DNA of 16,059 nucleotides from Desulfonatronospira sp. (GCA_003563255.1 PWSL01000146.1:1-16059); one strand, 5' to 3'. Counted from the stretch's first letter, positions 4,687 through 12,411 are shown. Program-made: numbers and translations. The notes: generated by a model not told the origin, from the sequence alone.

Positions 4687-5049
4687 TCGCCGCAGGCGAT
4701 GGCCTCCTTTTCTCCTGGCAAAGTCGCCAGGAGAAAAAAGATAAAACGTCTGCCTTTAAAGTCTGCCTTCAAGTCGAGCGAAGCGGGTGCCTGCCCGGCA
4801 CCTATCTCATGAAGGATATCGAGACATCATGAAGGTTGATACTTTGCTGGATGTTCGAGGCGCCAATAATTGCTGCAAGATAGGTGCCTGGGGCTAATAA
4901 AAAATGAGTAGTGATGGGAAATTGAAAGCAATAAAGACAATGATATCAAAGCATAGCAAAAAATTCCGCATACCCACAATGAAAATTGCGGCGTATTGCT
5001 AATGATATTGGATGGTTACAGAAGCAGCTTGGGGTCAGACCCCAATGCC
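4687..5049 (+). repeat. ~363-bp composite direct repeat, copy 2
   Basis: This is the second copy of the segment at 2157-2521, with the same order of hairpins, the inverted GGCACCTATCT/AGATAGGTGCC pair and the right-hand 135-bp module (4915-5049) ending in the palindrome at 5031-5043 and AATGCC. No coding sequence is supported. It ends about 50 bp from the 3' end of the convergent GH26 gene and marks the border between the repeat-rich island and the operon. Confidence 0.85.
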
Positions 5050-5058
5050 ACATGCAAA

Positions 5059-5090
5059 GCGATAAACAGACACTAAAAAGTCTGTTTCGC
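5059..5090 (-). terminator. Possible terminator of the minus-strand operon
   Basis: GCGAAACAGAC and GTCTGTTTATCGC on the minus strand can pair (11 bp with a 2-base bulge, 8-base loop), starting 8 bases after the GH26 stop codon. Only a short T stretch follows, so termination is plausible but weak. Confidence 0.4.
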
Positions 5091-5097
5091 TACAGGG

Positions 5098-6153
5098 CTA
5101 ATCAGCATCAAAAAGGGGCATGGGAGAAAAAACCTGCCGGCGCACCTCGCCTGGGTATTTGTAATTATCTCCAGGCTTAAGCCGCCAGTCCGCTTCCTTG
5201 TCCACCTGAAACCACAAAACACCCTGCAGGTCCCACTCCCGGGCCGTCTCAAAGGCCTTACGCACCCACAAGTCCCTGTCTCCGCCATCTTCAGGCGCAG
5301 CCGTCTCAAACACAAACAAAGGCTTGTCCCGGCTGATATATCTGAGTTCCTGGTACACCGGCTCGAAAATCTCTTCAAAACTCTGCCAGCGGCTCTGCCA
5401 GCCGTGTTCTTCCAGGGTATGGGTTTCGCCCCAGTTGTAGCCGTCCATACCCAGGACATCCACGTATGCATGCCCGGGGTAATAATTCATCACCCTGTTC
5501 CACGAGGCTTCCATATCGCCATCAGGATGAGGCACCGACTGGGAATTGGGGCAGAAAACAAAAAGAGCGTTGTCTGTTCCTGCCAGCATAAACCTCTGCA
5601 CAACGTACCTGAACATCTCCCGGTATCGCCCCGGGCTTTCAGGTCCGTATTCATCCCTGCCACCGCCCCAGTGATAACGTTCCAGGTTCATCTCGTGGGC
5701 AAACCGGATCATAACCGGGTATTTGAGTTCATTTATGCGGGCTGCAAAATGATCTATGTATCCGTCATACAGGCCATGCAGTATGTCCCGGGCTGCTATC
5801 ATGTGCTCCTCCCCTTCCCGGTCATAATACATGGGCTCCCAGGTCAAAACGGCCATGGCCCCGAAATCATGCACCGCCTCGAAAGTCTTTCCCGGAAAAT
5901 ATCTGTCTTCCGGATCCTGGGGCCATTGCAGAAAGAAATTGACCATGCTCACCGGCAGACCTGTCTCATTTTCCATTTCTTTCAGAACATCAGGCTGTGA
6001 TGGCAGACCCTCCACAGCCAGGCCGAAATACATCCGCTTCTCCTGCTCTTGTGCAGTCTGTTGCCCGTTGTTTACCTCCATGCAGCCGGACAACCCGGCA
6101 ACCAGGAACATGGCAGGCACCAGTACCACCAAAAAAAAATAAATTGCTCTCAA
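5098..6153 (-). CDS. GH26-like glycoside hydrolase lipoprotein
   Basis: This 351-residue protein begins with a signal peptide and lipobox (VAGLSGC, Cys24), so it is probably anchored in a membrane facing the periplasm or cell surface. The rest resembles family 26 glycoside hydrolases (mannanase-type TIM barrels): MIRFAHEMNLERYHWGG carries the likely acid/base Glu154, LGMDGYNWGE lies near 235-243, and KPLFVFETAAPED carries the likely nucleophile Glu283. The start is a TTG at 6153 with GGAGG six bases upstream (6160-6164); the first ATG would remove most of the signal peptide. It is the last gene of the minus-strand exopolysaccharide operon, after a 360-bp repeat-filled gap, and could trim or release the polymer. 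The signal-peptide codons include a run of nine T. The substrate is unknown. Confidence 0.8.
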   Translation of the reverse strand: MRAIYFFLVVLVPAMFLVAGLSGCMEVNNGQQTAQEQEKRMYFGLAVEGLPSQPDVLKEMENETGLPVSMVNFFLQWPQDPEDRYFPGKTFEAVHDFGAMAVLTWEPMYYDREGEEHMIAARDILHGLYDGYIDHFAARINELKYPVMIRFAHEMNLERYHWGGGRDEYGPESPGRYREMFRYVVQRFMLAGTDNALFVFCPNSQSVPHPDGDMEASWNRVMNYYPGHAYVDVLGMDGYNWGETHTLEEHGWQSRWQSFEEIFEPVYQELRYISRDKPLFVFETAAPEDGGDRDLWVRKAFETAREWDLQGVLWFQVDKEADWRLKPGDNYKYPGEVRRQVFSPMPLFDAD

Positions 6154-6278
6154 AACTGTCCTCCACCTTCCTCCGTAACTATTCCGGGGGTCATCGGTGG
6201 TGAATTACCTGCACCAGGCCTTGGGGACTGTCCCGTCAGTACTCACTGTGCAGGTTCACCAAACTTCGCGTTTGTTAT

Positions 6279-6310
6279 CACTACAGCGACACTTTGTGTA
6301 AATTATCGCC
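6279..6310 (+). repeat. CACTACAGCGACACTTT repeat
   Basis: CACTACAGCGACACTTTG and TGTAAATTATCGCC follow each other here. The same sequence with two changes forms the left arm and loop of the inverted repeat at 8255-8308, and a shorter copy starts at 6363 (CACTACAGCGAAACTTAT). Confidence 0.7.
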
Positions 6311-6404
6311 TCGGTCCACCGGGGACAGGCACCCGGCACTTATTTTCCTAAGGTAGACTTACCACTACAGCGAAACTTATAAAACTTTTCAACCTGTCTA
6401 AATT

Positions 6405-6478
6405 GGGGACAGGCACTTTTGCCGGTTGCTAATTTGCAAATGCTTCAAAAATTCGACGGCAAAAGAGCCAGTCCCCGG
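6405..6478. repeat. Inverted repeat GGGGACNGGCNCTTTTGCCG
   Basis: GGGGACAGGCACTTTTGCCG (6405-6424) has an inverted counterpart ending at 6478 with two mismatches in 20 bp. The spacer is about 34 bp. A related single arm GGGGACAGGCACC lies at 6321-6333. It looks like a REP-type hairpin unit nested in the 6216-6556 element. Confidence 0.7.
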
Positions 6479-6510
6479 GCCACATGCAACGAGCTAAACA
6501 GATACGTTAT

Positions 6511-8226
6511 TTATCTTTGTGCAGGAAAGGTGTCGCCAGGAACTGTCCCCAGGCCTGTATCGCCCCCCCCTGAATGGTTACTATTCTCCAGGGGATGGTT
6601 AAAGTACACCGCCGCCGATAGAATCAGAAAATGATACAGACACCAGAAAGCTGTTACAGACAGGGCCAGGATAAGCTCCCGCTCGTAGTAGATGCGCAGC
6701 CCGGCCCATATAATTGAAACAAAGCACAGAAGTGCAAGCACCACCTGAGGCCACAGGGCGTACAGGGGCAGAGAAAGGCTCTGTCCCTTGGGTGTGGTCT
6801 TGAATGAACCCCGGTACCCCAGTATGGCCAGCAAGGAGGCCTTCATGTAAACCGGGAAACAGATGGCCTGCAGGAGTACGCCGTTGACAATTTCGGTGAG
6901 CCGGTAATGTCTCTGGCTCAAGGACCATAAAAAAATGGCGAAGGTCATAAAAATATAAGGCACATAAAACATAAAGTACAGTTCCGGCCTGGCAAAATAG
7001 GTGGGGATGTTGAACAGGATAAAAAGCACCGGTGAAATCACCAGCACAAATAATACCCAGCCGACGAAATAGTGCGTCCCTGAGAGCATATACTCCCACC
7101 ACTTGTAAACCGGGAGTTCCCCTGGATTCTTCCAGAACCTGGACAGGATGGTTCTGAAAAGGCCCACCGTGCCCAAAGCCCAGCGAAACTGCTGCTTGAA
7201 GTAACCCCCCAGGTCCTCTGGTCCGTCCCCGAATGCGCTGACTTTGTTCAGGTAGGCCGATTTCCACCCCCTGAGATGGAACCTCAGGGAAGTGGCAAAA
7301 TCCTCTGTCACCGAAGATTCGTCAAAGCCGCCCACATCCCTCAGGGCTTCCCGCCTGAAGATCACATTGGTCCCGCAGCAGAACATGGCGTCCTGCTGGC
7401 TTTTGCCCTCGCAGATATACTCGTAAAACACCGCCTGCTGCATGCCTGATCCCCTGGAGACCCTGTTATGCTCAAAATTGCTGTAATACTGAGGTGTCTG
7501 AATAAATGCCACAGTTGGATTGGCCTCCATTCGGGCCACCAGGGGTTCTGCGAAATCCGGCAAAGGGTTTTGATCCGCATCAAAAACCACTATATATTTT
7601 TCATCTCCGGGCCTGATGGCATCCCCCTGTACAAAAGAGTTAAATTCAAACCCTTCCGGTGGATTGCCGTCCAGAAAGCTTACAAAATCATTGATCATGC
7701 CGGCCTTGGCCCCCCTCCACCTGCGTCGGAAAAGACTGACCCCGATCCTGCGGCAGAGGTCGTCTACCTGCCGGCGGTACTGTTTTGCCTCTCCGGGCTT
7801 CCAGTCCGGAAGATCGTAACGGGTATCATCCAGGAAGTAGATTTTTTTGTTGGGATATGTCAGGTTGTAGAAGCTGATTATTGTATCTTCCACCACATGC
7901 AGAGGTTCTCGAAATGAAGAAACAATAATGGCCACCGGAGGATATTCTATGAGGCTGGCCTGAACCAGCGAGCTGTCCGAGCCTGCTTTGCCCTGAGTGT
8001 TTATAACCCGGAAGAGGTTCAGAAAATACCCGAAGCCGTGAGTCAGTACAAACGCCTGGGCCATTAGAAGCAGCAGACCGAAAAATTTCTCATACCAGGC
8101 ATAATCTGCTATGATAAACAGAAAGGTCCTGGTCATGAGATACAGAATTATCAGTATCAGGGTCAGGACTATCAGCCCCAGGACCAGGTTTTTCCTGAAA
8201 AATTTGTTGCTTTCTTGAGAGTTCAA
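6511..8226 (-). CDS. Processive family-2 glycosyltransferase (cellulose synthase-like)
   Basis: This 571-residue inner-membrane protein has the full motif set of processive GT2 synthases: LDD (Asp133-134), DAD (216-218), TED (307-309, catalytic base) and QQFRW (345-349), plus the FCCGTN segment before TED. Two hydrophobic helices precede the catalytic domain and several follow it (about 385-560), the layout that builds an export channel. No PilZ domain is present. The start is a TTG at 8226 with AAGGAA a little upstream; no in-frame ATG precedes it before a stop. The last residues (DTGLGTVPGDTFPAQR) and the stop codon are encoded by the right end of the 6216-6556 element, next to a run of eight G (coding strand), so the native C-terminus is altered. 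It is likely to polymerise and export a beta-linked glycan; the sugar cannot be read from sequence. Confidence 0.88.
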   Translation of the reverse strand: MNSQESNKFFRKNLVLGLIVLTLILIILYLMTRTFLFIIADYAWYEKFFGLLLLMAQAFVLTHGFGYFLNLFRVINTQGKAGSDSSLVQASLIEYPPVAIIVSSFREPLHVVEDTIISFYNLTYPNKKIYFLDDTRYDLPDWKPGEAKQYRRQVDDLCRRIGVSLFRRRWRGAKAGMINDFVSFLDGNPPEGFEFNSFVQGDAIRPGDEKYIVVFDADQNPLPDFAEPLVARMEANPTVAFIQTPQYYSNFEHNRVSRGSGMQQAVFYEYICEGKSQQDAMFCCGTNVIFRREALRDVGGFDESSVTEDFATSLRFHLRGWKSAYLNKVSAFGDGPEDLGGYFKQQFRWALGTVGLFRTILSRFWKNPGELPVYKWWEYMLSGTHYFVGWVLFVLVISPVLFILFNIPTYFARPELYFMFYVPYIFMTFAIFLWSLSQRHYRLTEIVNGVLLQAICFPVYMKASLLAILGYRGSFKTTPKGQSLSLPLYALWPQVVLALLCFVSIIWAGLRIYYERELILALSVTAFWCLYHFLILSAAVYFNHPLENSNHSGGGDTGLGTVPGDTFPAQR

Positions 8227-8254
8227 GGTTCTTGGTTCCTTGGTATCTGTTCAG

Positions 8255-8308
8255 CACTAAAGCGACACTTTGTATAAATTATCGCTTAAATAAAGTGTCG
8301 CTGTAGTG
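8255..8308. repeat. Inverted-repeat element between porin and GT2 genes
   Basis: CACTAAAGCGACACTTT (8255-8271) and AAAGTGTCGCTGTAGTG (8292-8308) pair at 16 of 17 positions around a 20-bp AT-rich loop. The left arm and loop match 6279-6310. It lies 28 bp upstream of the GT2 start and could fold in the operon mRNA. Confidence 0.8.
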
Positions 8309-8317
8309 TTAGGGTTT

Positions 8318-8341
8318 CATGGTTTGACGTGTCAATCCATG
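8318..8341 (-). terminator. Hairpin after the porin gene, possible attenuator
   Basis: CATGGTTTGAC (8318-8328) and GTCAATCCATG (8331-8341) match at 10 of 11 positions. It lies 23 bp after the porin stop on the minus strand. No T-run follows, so it may slow transcription or protect the mRNA end rather than terminate. Confidence 0.35.
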
Positions 8342-8364
8342 GAGTCTCAAGCCTCACGATAACC

Positions 8365-11256
8365 TTAAAACCTGTAAAATAGACCCAGTTCCAGGGAGGC
8401 TGCATTCCATTCCCTTGAATCGTGCCACATGGCCCGGGTATTGATGCCAAGCCCGTTTTCAAACTCCCTGTTCCAGGCCCCCCGAACCTCTATGGAATCA
8501 TTGCCGCCCTTTTCAGTCCCAAGAGTTAGTTCCAGCTGGTAAAAATGTTCCCTGGCTCCGCAAAAAAAGTCCTCGGCCAGGTCGTGGGTGAATTCAAAAG
8601 TCACAGCACTTCCCCAGTAATCTTGAGGCGTCCAGTAGGGGTGTTTGAAATCCTTATTAACAGAGCAGCCCTGTTCTGCGGGGCAGCCCTGATAATCAGC
8701 TGAAGTGTCCCTGTACTCCCCGGATAAAATGGCCCTGAAAAGCCTGGGATGATCTGTGAAGGCAAAACCGACTTCAGCCGCATACACATAACCGTCATTG
8801 CCATCGCTGTAATCCAGGTACCGGGCCTGCAGTCCTGCATCCAGCCTGCGCACAGGATTTACCTCCAGGCCGATCCTGTATCTTTGCGAGTAAATCCCCT
8901 GGGCCAGAGCCATGGCATTGGCCGCCTTTTCTCTTTTCTCATATCCCAGGATCACACCGGCGTAATTATCCAGATTTATGTGCATGTTCAACTGCCCCAG
9001 AAATAAGTCATCCAGGTCAATCTCCTCTTTCTGCATCTTTGTTCCCCGGGTTTTTAATTCTTCATCGTATGTCTTATAAGTCAGTATCCCGGAAAACGAA
9101 ACGTGGGGGCCGGTAACAAGCTGTCCTTGCAGGCTGATTCCCGAGGCCTGCACACTGTCTGCGTACTCCAGGGGGGACTCGAGATACCTGTGACCTGTCA
9201 CTCTTAAACTGTGCCTGGATTTTATCGGCACTTCCAGGCCTGCATCCAGCCTGTGTCTGTCTATGCGGGCCAGTTCCCCCCTGCCTTTTTCCCTCCAGAA
9301 ACTGTATGTGCCGAACAGCCCGGGACTGGAACGCCTTTTTCGCATCTCCAGTGCCCTGGACGCCTGCCCGTGCAGTGGATCTATCTCCAGAATCGCCCGG
9401 TAAACTGCTTTTTCCCTGTCCCCCAGGCCCAGCACGCAACAGGCCTGGGCCAGGTCAAAAAGGGCCTCCTGGTTTCCCGGCTCGTGCTCCACCAGTTCCT
9501 GCAACCGCCGCCTGGCAGGGGCAAAGCGTTCATTCCAGGCAAGCCTCTTGGCCTCCCGCTCCAGGACTGCGCTTTTTTGAACCAGGTAAATATGTTCCAG
9601 GCTGTGTCTCAAATCCTGGATCTCTTTGCGGACGACCTGGCTCAACTCTCGCTGGTACTCCCGGTACCACTGGAAAAACGCCTCATATCCGGAGTAAATT
9701 GAGCCGGAATCGACTTTTTGCCGGAGGTAGACCAATGGCTGTCCGGGAAGTTCCCGATCCAATAGTAAATCCATATCCTGCAGCCTTTCAAGCAGTTTTT
9801 CATCCACCGTGGGAGTATGAATCATCTGGTAATAATCATCACCCAAATCGGCTTTCTTGCCCCAGTATGCAGTCCGGGCCGCCTCTCTTAAAACCACCTG
9901 ATTATCCGGGTTTTCCGTATAAAGTTCACCATACGCTTCCAGGCTTTCACTAAAAGCCCGGGCCCAGGCCGAAACCCTGGCCCTGGTGAGCTGGAGTTTA
10001 TAACTTTCAGGAAAGGTCTGCAGCATTTTTTCCAGGATCTGCAGGCTCTGACTGTGCCTGCCCATGGAGCCGTATACCTCGGCCAGGCCCGTGCGGGCTT
10101 CAAAATTCCCGGGGTCCTGCTCAAGGGCCGCCCTGTAAGCATTCACAGACGAAGCAAATTCCCCTCTGCCGGCCAGGGCCGAAGCCGCCCGGTTAAGAAT
10201 CTCCGTCTCCACCCGGTCTTCAACAAGCTCCTGCACGTAGTGCTGCATTGATTTTTCCTCTATCCATGCCAGCATCACTTCAGCCTCAGGCTGACGCACA
10301 TCATGTGCAACAGCCTCTCTCAAGTACTGCTCTGCCTTTTGGGGGTCATCTCTTTTCAACTCGGTCCCGGCCAGACCAAGAAGTGCCTGCTGAGTTAAAC
10401 CCCGGTGCTTCAAAGCCTGATGGTAAAGCCTGACTGCATCCTTTAGACGTTCACTTTGAAGATAAGCCCTGGCTCCCGGCAGCAGAATCATTTCTTTTTC
10501 TCCGTGCCGGGCCAGAAAGTCATCAGTGTCCTGAGCCGCCCGGGCAAAATCTTTTTGCAAAAGGCCGGTATTAACCAATTCCACCCAGGACTGGAAATAA
10601 GCTTTCCGGTCTTTTCCGCGGTCCTGTCGGATTGCTGTCTGCAGATGTTTCCTGGCCTCTTCAAACCTTTGCTGGGCTATCAGGTTTCTGGCCAGCTTCA
10701 AATTCAGTTCCGGATCCTGCTCTTTTTCTGAGAGCGCCCTGCGGATAATTATTTCACCGGAATAAAAATCCCCCCACAAAAGCTGTCGTTCAGCAAAAAC
10801 CATCCTGATCCTCTCTTCTTCCGCACCCTCAAGCTCATCCAGGGTCATGAGGTAAATATCCCGGCACAGCTCATATCGTCCTGCAGACGCTGAAATATCC
10901 GCCGCTTCCAGAAATTGTGAGACATTGAAATCCCTGGTCTCTATAAAGTCCCGTACAAGTGCTTCTACCCTTGAAACATTGCCCAGTGCTGCTTCCAGGC
11001 GAATTCGATTCAGCTCGGCCTGCGGGCTTTGGGGGTAACTTTCCTGCACCCTGTCCAGGACCTCCCCGGCCCTGGACAAATGATCCCTGTTCCAGCCTGC
11101 CAGAAGAAGTTCCACCAGCATAATCAGCGCGTCATGCTCCGAAATTCTTTCTTCCCTGGGAACAATTGTCTGCTTTGCCAGGGCTGGACTTAATCCTGCT
11201 GCTGCCAGGGCCAGGAGGATAATCAGCACTGTCCACAGGCCTGCTTTTATTATCAC
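8365..11256 (-). CDS. TPR-repeat outer-membrane beta-barrel protein (PgaA/BcsC-like polysaccharide exporter)
   Basis: This 963-residue protein starts with a signal peptide (MIIKAGLWTVLIILLALAAA, then GLSPALA and probable cleavage before KQ). Residues about 40-640 are TPR-type helical repeats (for example NFEARTGLAEVYGSMGRHSQ and EALFDLAQACCVLGLGDREK). The last ~315 residues alternate polar and hydrophobic strands and end in a terminal Phe (LELGLFYRF), the signature of an outer-membrane beta-barrel. PgaA and BcsC share this TPR-then-barrel design and export polysaccharide. The GTG at 11256 was chosen: GGGAG lies 7 bases upstream, overlapping the stop of the preceding gene, and it places the signal peptide at the N-terminus. 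A start at 11340 would add 28 unlikely residues. It sits between TPR genes and the GT2 synthase, the expected place for the secretion pore. Confidence 0.82.
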   Translation of the reverse strand: MIIKAGLWTVLIILLALAAAGLSPALAKQTIVPREERISEHDALIMLVELLLAGWNRDHLSRAGEVLDRVQESYPQSPQAELNRIRLEAALGNVSRVEALVRDFIETRDFNVSQFLEAADISASAGRYELCRDIYLMTLDELEGAEEERIRMVFAERQLLWGDFYSGEIIIRRALSEKEQDPELNLKLARNLIAQQRFEEARKHLQTAIRQDRGKDRKAYFQSWVELVNTGLLQKDFARAAQDTDDFLARHGEKEMILLPGARAYLQSERLKDAVRLYHQALKHRGLTQQALLGLAGTELKRDDPQKAEQYLREAVAHDVRQPEAEVMLAWIEEKSMQHYVQELVEDRVETEILNRAASALAGRGEFASSVNAYRAALEQDPGNFEARTGLAEVYGSMGRHSQSLQILEKMLQTFPESYKLQLTRARVSAWARAFSESLEAYGELYTENPDNQVVLREAARTAYWGKKADLGDDYYQMIHTPTVDEKLLERLQDMDLLLDRELPGQPLVYLRQKVDSGSIYSGYEAFFQWYREYQRELSQVVRKEIQDLRHSLEHIYLVQKSAVLEREAKRLAWNERFAPARRRLQELVEHEPGNQEALFDLAQACCVLGLGDREKAVYRAILEIDPLHGQASRALEMRKRRSSPGLFGTYSFWREKGRGELARIDRHRLDAGLEVPIKSRHSLRVTGHRYLESPLEYADSVQASGISLQGQLVTGPHVSFSGILTYKTYDEELKTRGTKMQKEEIDLDDLFLGQLNMHINLDNYAGVILGYEKREKAANAMALAQGIYSQRYRIGLEVNPVRRLDAGLQARYLDYSDGNDGYVYAAEVGFAFTDHPRLFRAILSGEYRDTSADYQGCPAEQGCSVNKDFKHPYWTPQDYWGSAVTFEFTHDLAEDFFCGAREHFYQLELTLGTEKGGNDSIEVRGAWNREFENGLGINTRAMWHDSREWNAASLELGLFYRF

Positions 11257-11266
11257 TGCGGGCTCC

Positions 11267-11902
11267 CTAGTCCCCAAGGGTCTTTTCCAGTTCCTCGATG
11301 GCTTCGTCATACCTCTCGGCCCACATGAGCACCTGGGCATAGTGACGTCTGACCTGGTTGTCCCCGGGCCTGGATTCCAGGACCCGCTCGTACTCGCTTA
11401 TGGAGGACTGGTAATCTCCCTTCCAGCTCAGTACCCGGGCCAGCCTGAAGCGTACCCGGGCCTCTCCGGGGTACTCCTGCAGATAAGCTTCATAGACCTC
11501 CACGGCCCGGTCATACTCCTGACGCATGGCATAAATCTCGGCCAGTTCAAGGCGGGCCTCCCCTGTCAGCCTGTCCTTGGGAACCGAGGCAAAGAGCTCC
11601 TCGGCCTTGTCAGTCTCGTCCATCCAGTAATACACTCTGGCCAGCTCCAGCCTGGCCTCAATAAGGTCGGGCTTTTCCTGCAGCACTTTGCGATAATGGG
11701 TTATGGACTGCTCATAACGTTCAACGTAACTGAGCAGTCTGGCCAGCTCCAGTCTGGCCTGCCAGTCCTGAATATCCTCTGTGAAATCCGGCGGAATCCT
11801 TTCCTGCTGAAGAAGATTCTCCCCTGGACGTTCTTCCTGGCCCCATACCGGGACCGCAGCCCATAAAATAATCATGAAAAAGGTACATATGAATACTTTC
11901 AC
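11267..11902 (-). CDS. Periplasmic TPR protein
   Basis: This 211-residue protein has a signal peptide (MKVFICTFFMIILWAAVPVW, cleavage likely around GQ) followed by four to five TPR units (ARLELARLLSYVERYEQSIT, ARLELARVYYWMDETDKAEE, ARLELAEIYAMRQEYDRAVE, VRFRLARVLSWKGDYQSSIS, VRRHYAQVLMWAERYDEAIE). It probably acts in the periplasm as a scaffold for the export machine; the repeats resemble those of the next gene's N-terminal part, suggesting a split of one long TPR superhelix over two proteins. The start is a GTG at 11902 with GGAGG just upstream, overlapping the previous stop by 4 bp (GTGA), which indicates translational coupling. The stop at 11267 is 10 bp from the porin start. Confidence 0.82.
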   Translation of the reverse strand: MKVFICTFFMIILWAAVPVWGQEERPGENLLQQERIPPDFTEDIQDWQARLELARLLSYVERYEQSITHYRKVLQEKPDLIEARLELARVYYWMDETDKAEELFASVPKDRLTGEARLELAEIYAMRQEYDRAVEVYEAYLQEYPGEARVRFRLARVLSWKGDYQSSISEYERVLESRPGDNQVRRHYAQVLMWAERYDEAIEELEKTLGD

Positions 11903-12411
11903 AACTCCTCCCCAAGAATCCGACCGTAAATATTTATGGCTTTTTCAAATTCACCGAGGCCTGTAAGAATCCCGGCCTTGAGAAAAAGGGCGTTTCTCCA
12001 GCCTGCTTTGAGATCCAGGGCATCTTCCACTGTTTCCAGGGCCTTCCTGGAATCGTTCATGGCCCAGTAAGCCAGGGCCAGTTTAAGAGTGACATAAGGG
12101 TCTTCAGGGTGTTTTTTGCGCAATTTGAGAAAAACCACCACGCCCATTTCAGGACTGCCCGTAGATATGTACGAATCCCCCAGCCTGTCCAGAAGCATAT
12201 AACTGACTTTGCCATCCTGCAGGGCACGGCTGTAATACCGGACGGCTTCTTCATAATCACCTGCAGCAAAAGCCTGCTGCCCCTTGCGCCAAAATACCTC
12301 TTCCGGGTTGAAATGCATGTAGGCCAGGGGCGTCAATACCAGCGACGCCGCCAGAATAAAGGCAAAGGTCAGGTACTGCCTGGTTTTGGCGGATCTGAGA
12401 CTAAAGGGCAT
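11899..12411 (-). CDS. Membrane-anchored TPR protein
   Basis: This 170-residue protein has one N-terminal membrane helix (about residues 14-32) after a basic start, then TPR-like units: AFAAGDYEEAVRYYSRALQD, LLDRLGDSYISTGSPEMGVV, LKLALAYWAMNDSRKALETV and LFLKAGILTGLGEFEKAINI. It is probably anchored in the inner membrane with the repeats in the periplasm, linking the synthase to the TPR/barrel export parts. It starts at ATG 12411, 35 bp after the STAS gene, with only a weak Shine-Dalgarno sequence, and overlaps the next TPR gene by 4 bp. Such small TPR proteins occur in other polysaccharide export loci (for example AlgK, PelE), but I see no specific family match. Confidence 0.75.
   Translation of the reverse strand: MPFSLRSAKTRQYLTFAFILAASLVLTPLAYMHFNPEEVFWRKGQQAFAAGDYEEAVRYYSRALQDGKVSYMLLDRLGDSYISTGSPEMGVVVFLKLRKKHPEDPYVTLKLALAYWAMNDSRKALETVEDALDLKAGWRNALFLKAGILTGLGEFEKAINIYGRILGEEL

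Larger units (their letters stand above)
6216..6556. mobile_element. Element bounded by inverted AGGCCTNGGGGAC ends, with nested repeats
   Basis: The left end AGGCCTTGGGGACTGTCCC (6216-6234) and the right end GGAACTGTCCCCAGGCCT (6539-6556) are inverted copies. The left 60 bp (to about 6276) and right 50 bp (from about 6507) match a shorter copy at 15966-16059, where the two parts are adjacent. The ~230 bp between them here are therefore probably later insertions and include other repeat families. No transposase is encoded. The intergenic space 6154-6510 holds nothing else. Confidence 0.65.

Noticed and set aside
321..5049. CRISPR array from the many GGGGTCAGACCCC copies
   Set aside because: Spacing is irregular (from about 40 bp to over 1 kb), spacers are not of constant size, and no cas genes are present.
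5404..6000. Long plus-strand ORF opposite the GH26 gene, and similar ones at 7468-7917, 9211-9953 and 11342-11866
   Set aside because: They are antisense shadows of strongly supported minus-strand genes, with no recognisable domains.
11257..11340. Earlier start of the TPR-porin gene at 11340
   Set aside because: It would overlap the preceding gene by 74 bp and bury the signal peptide behind 28 residues.
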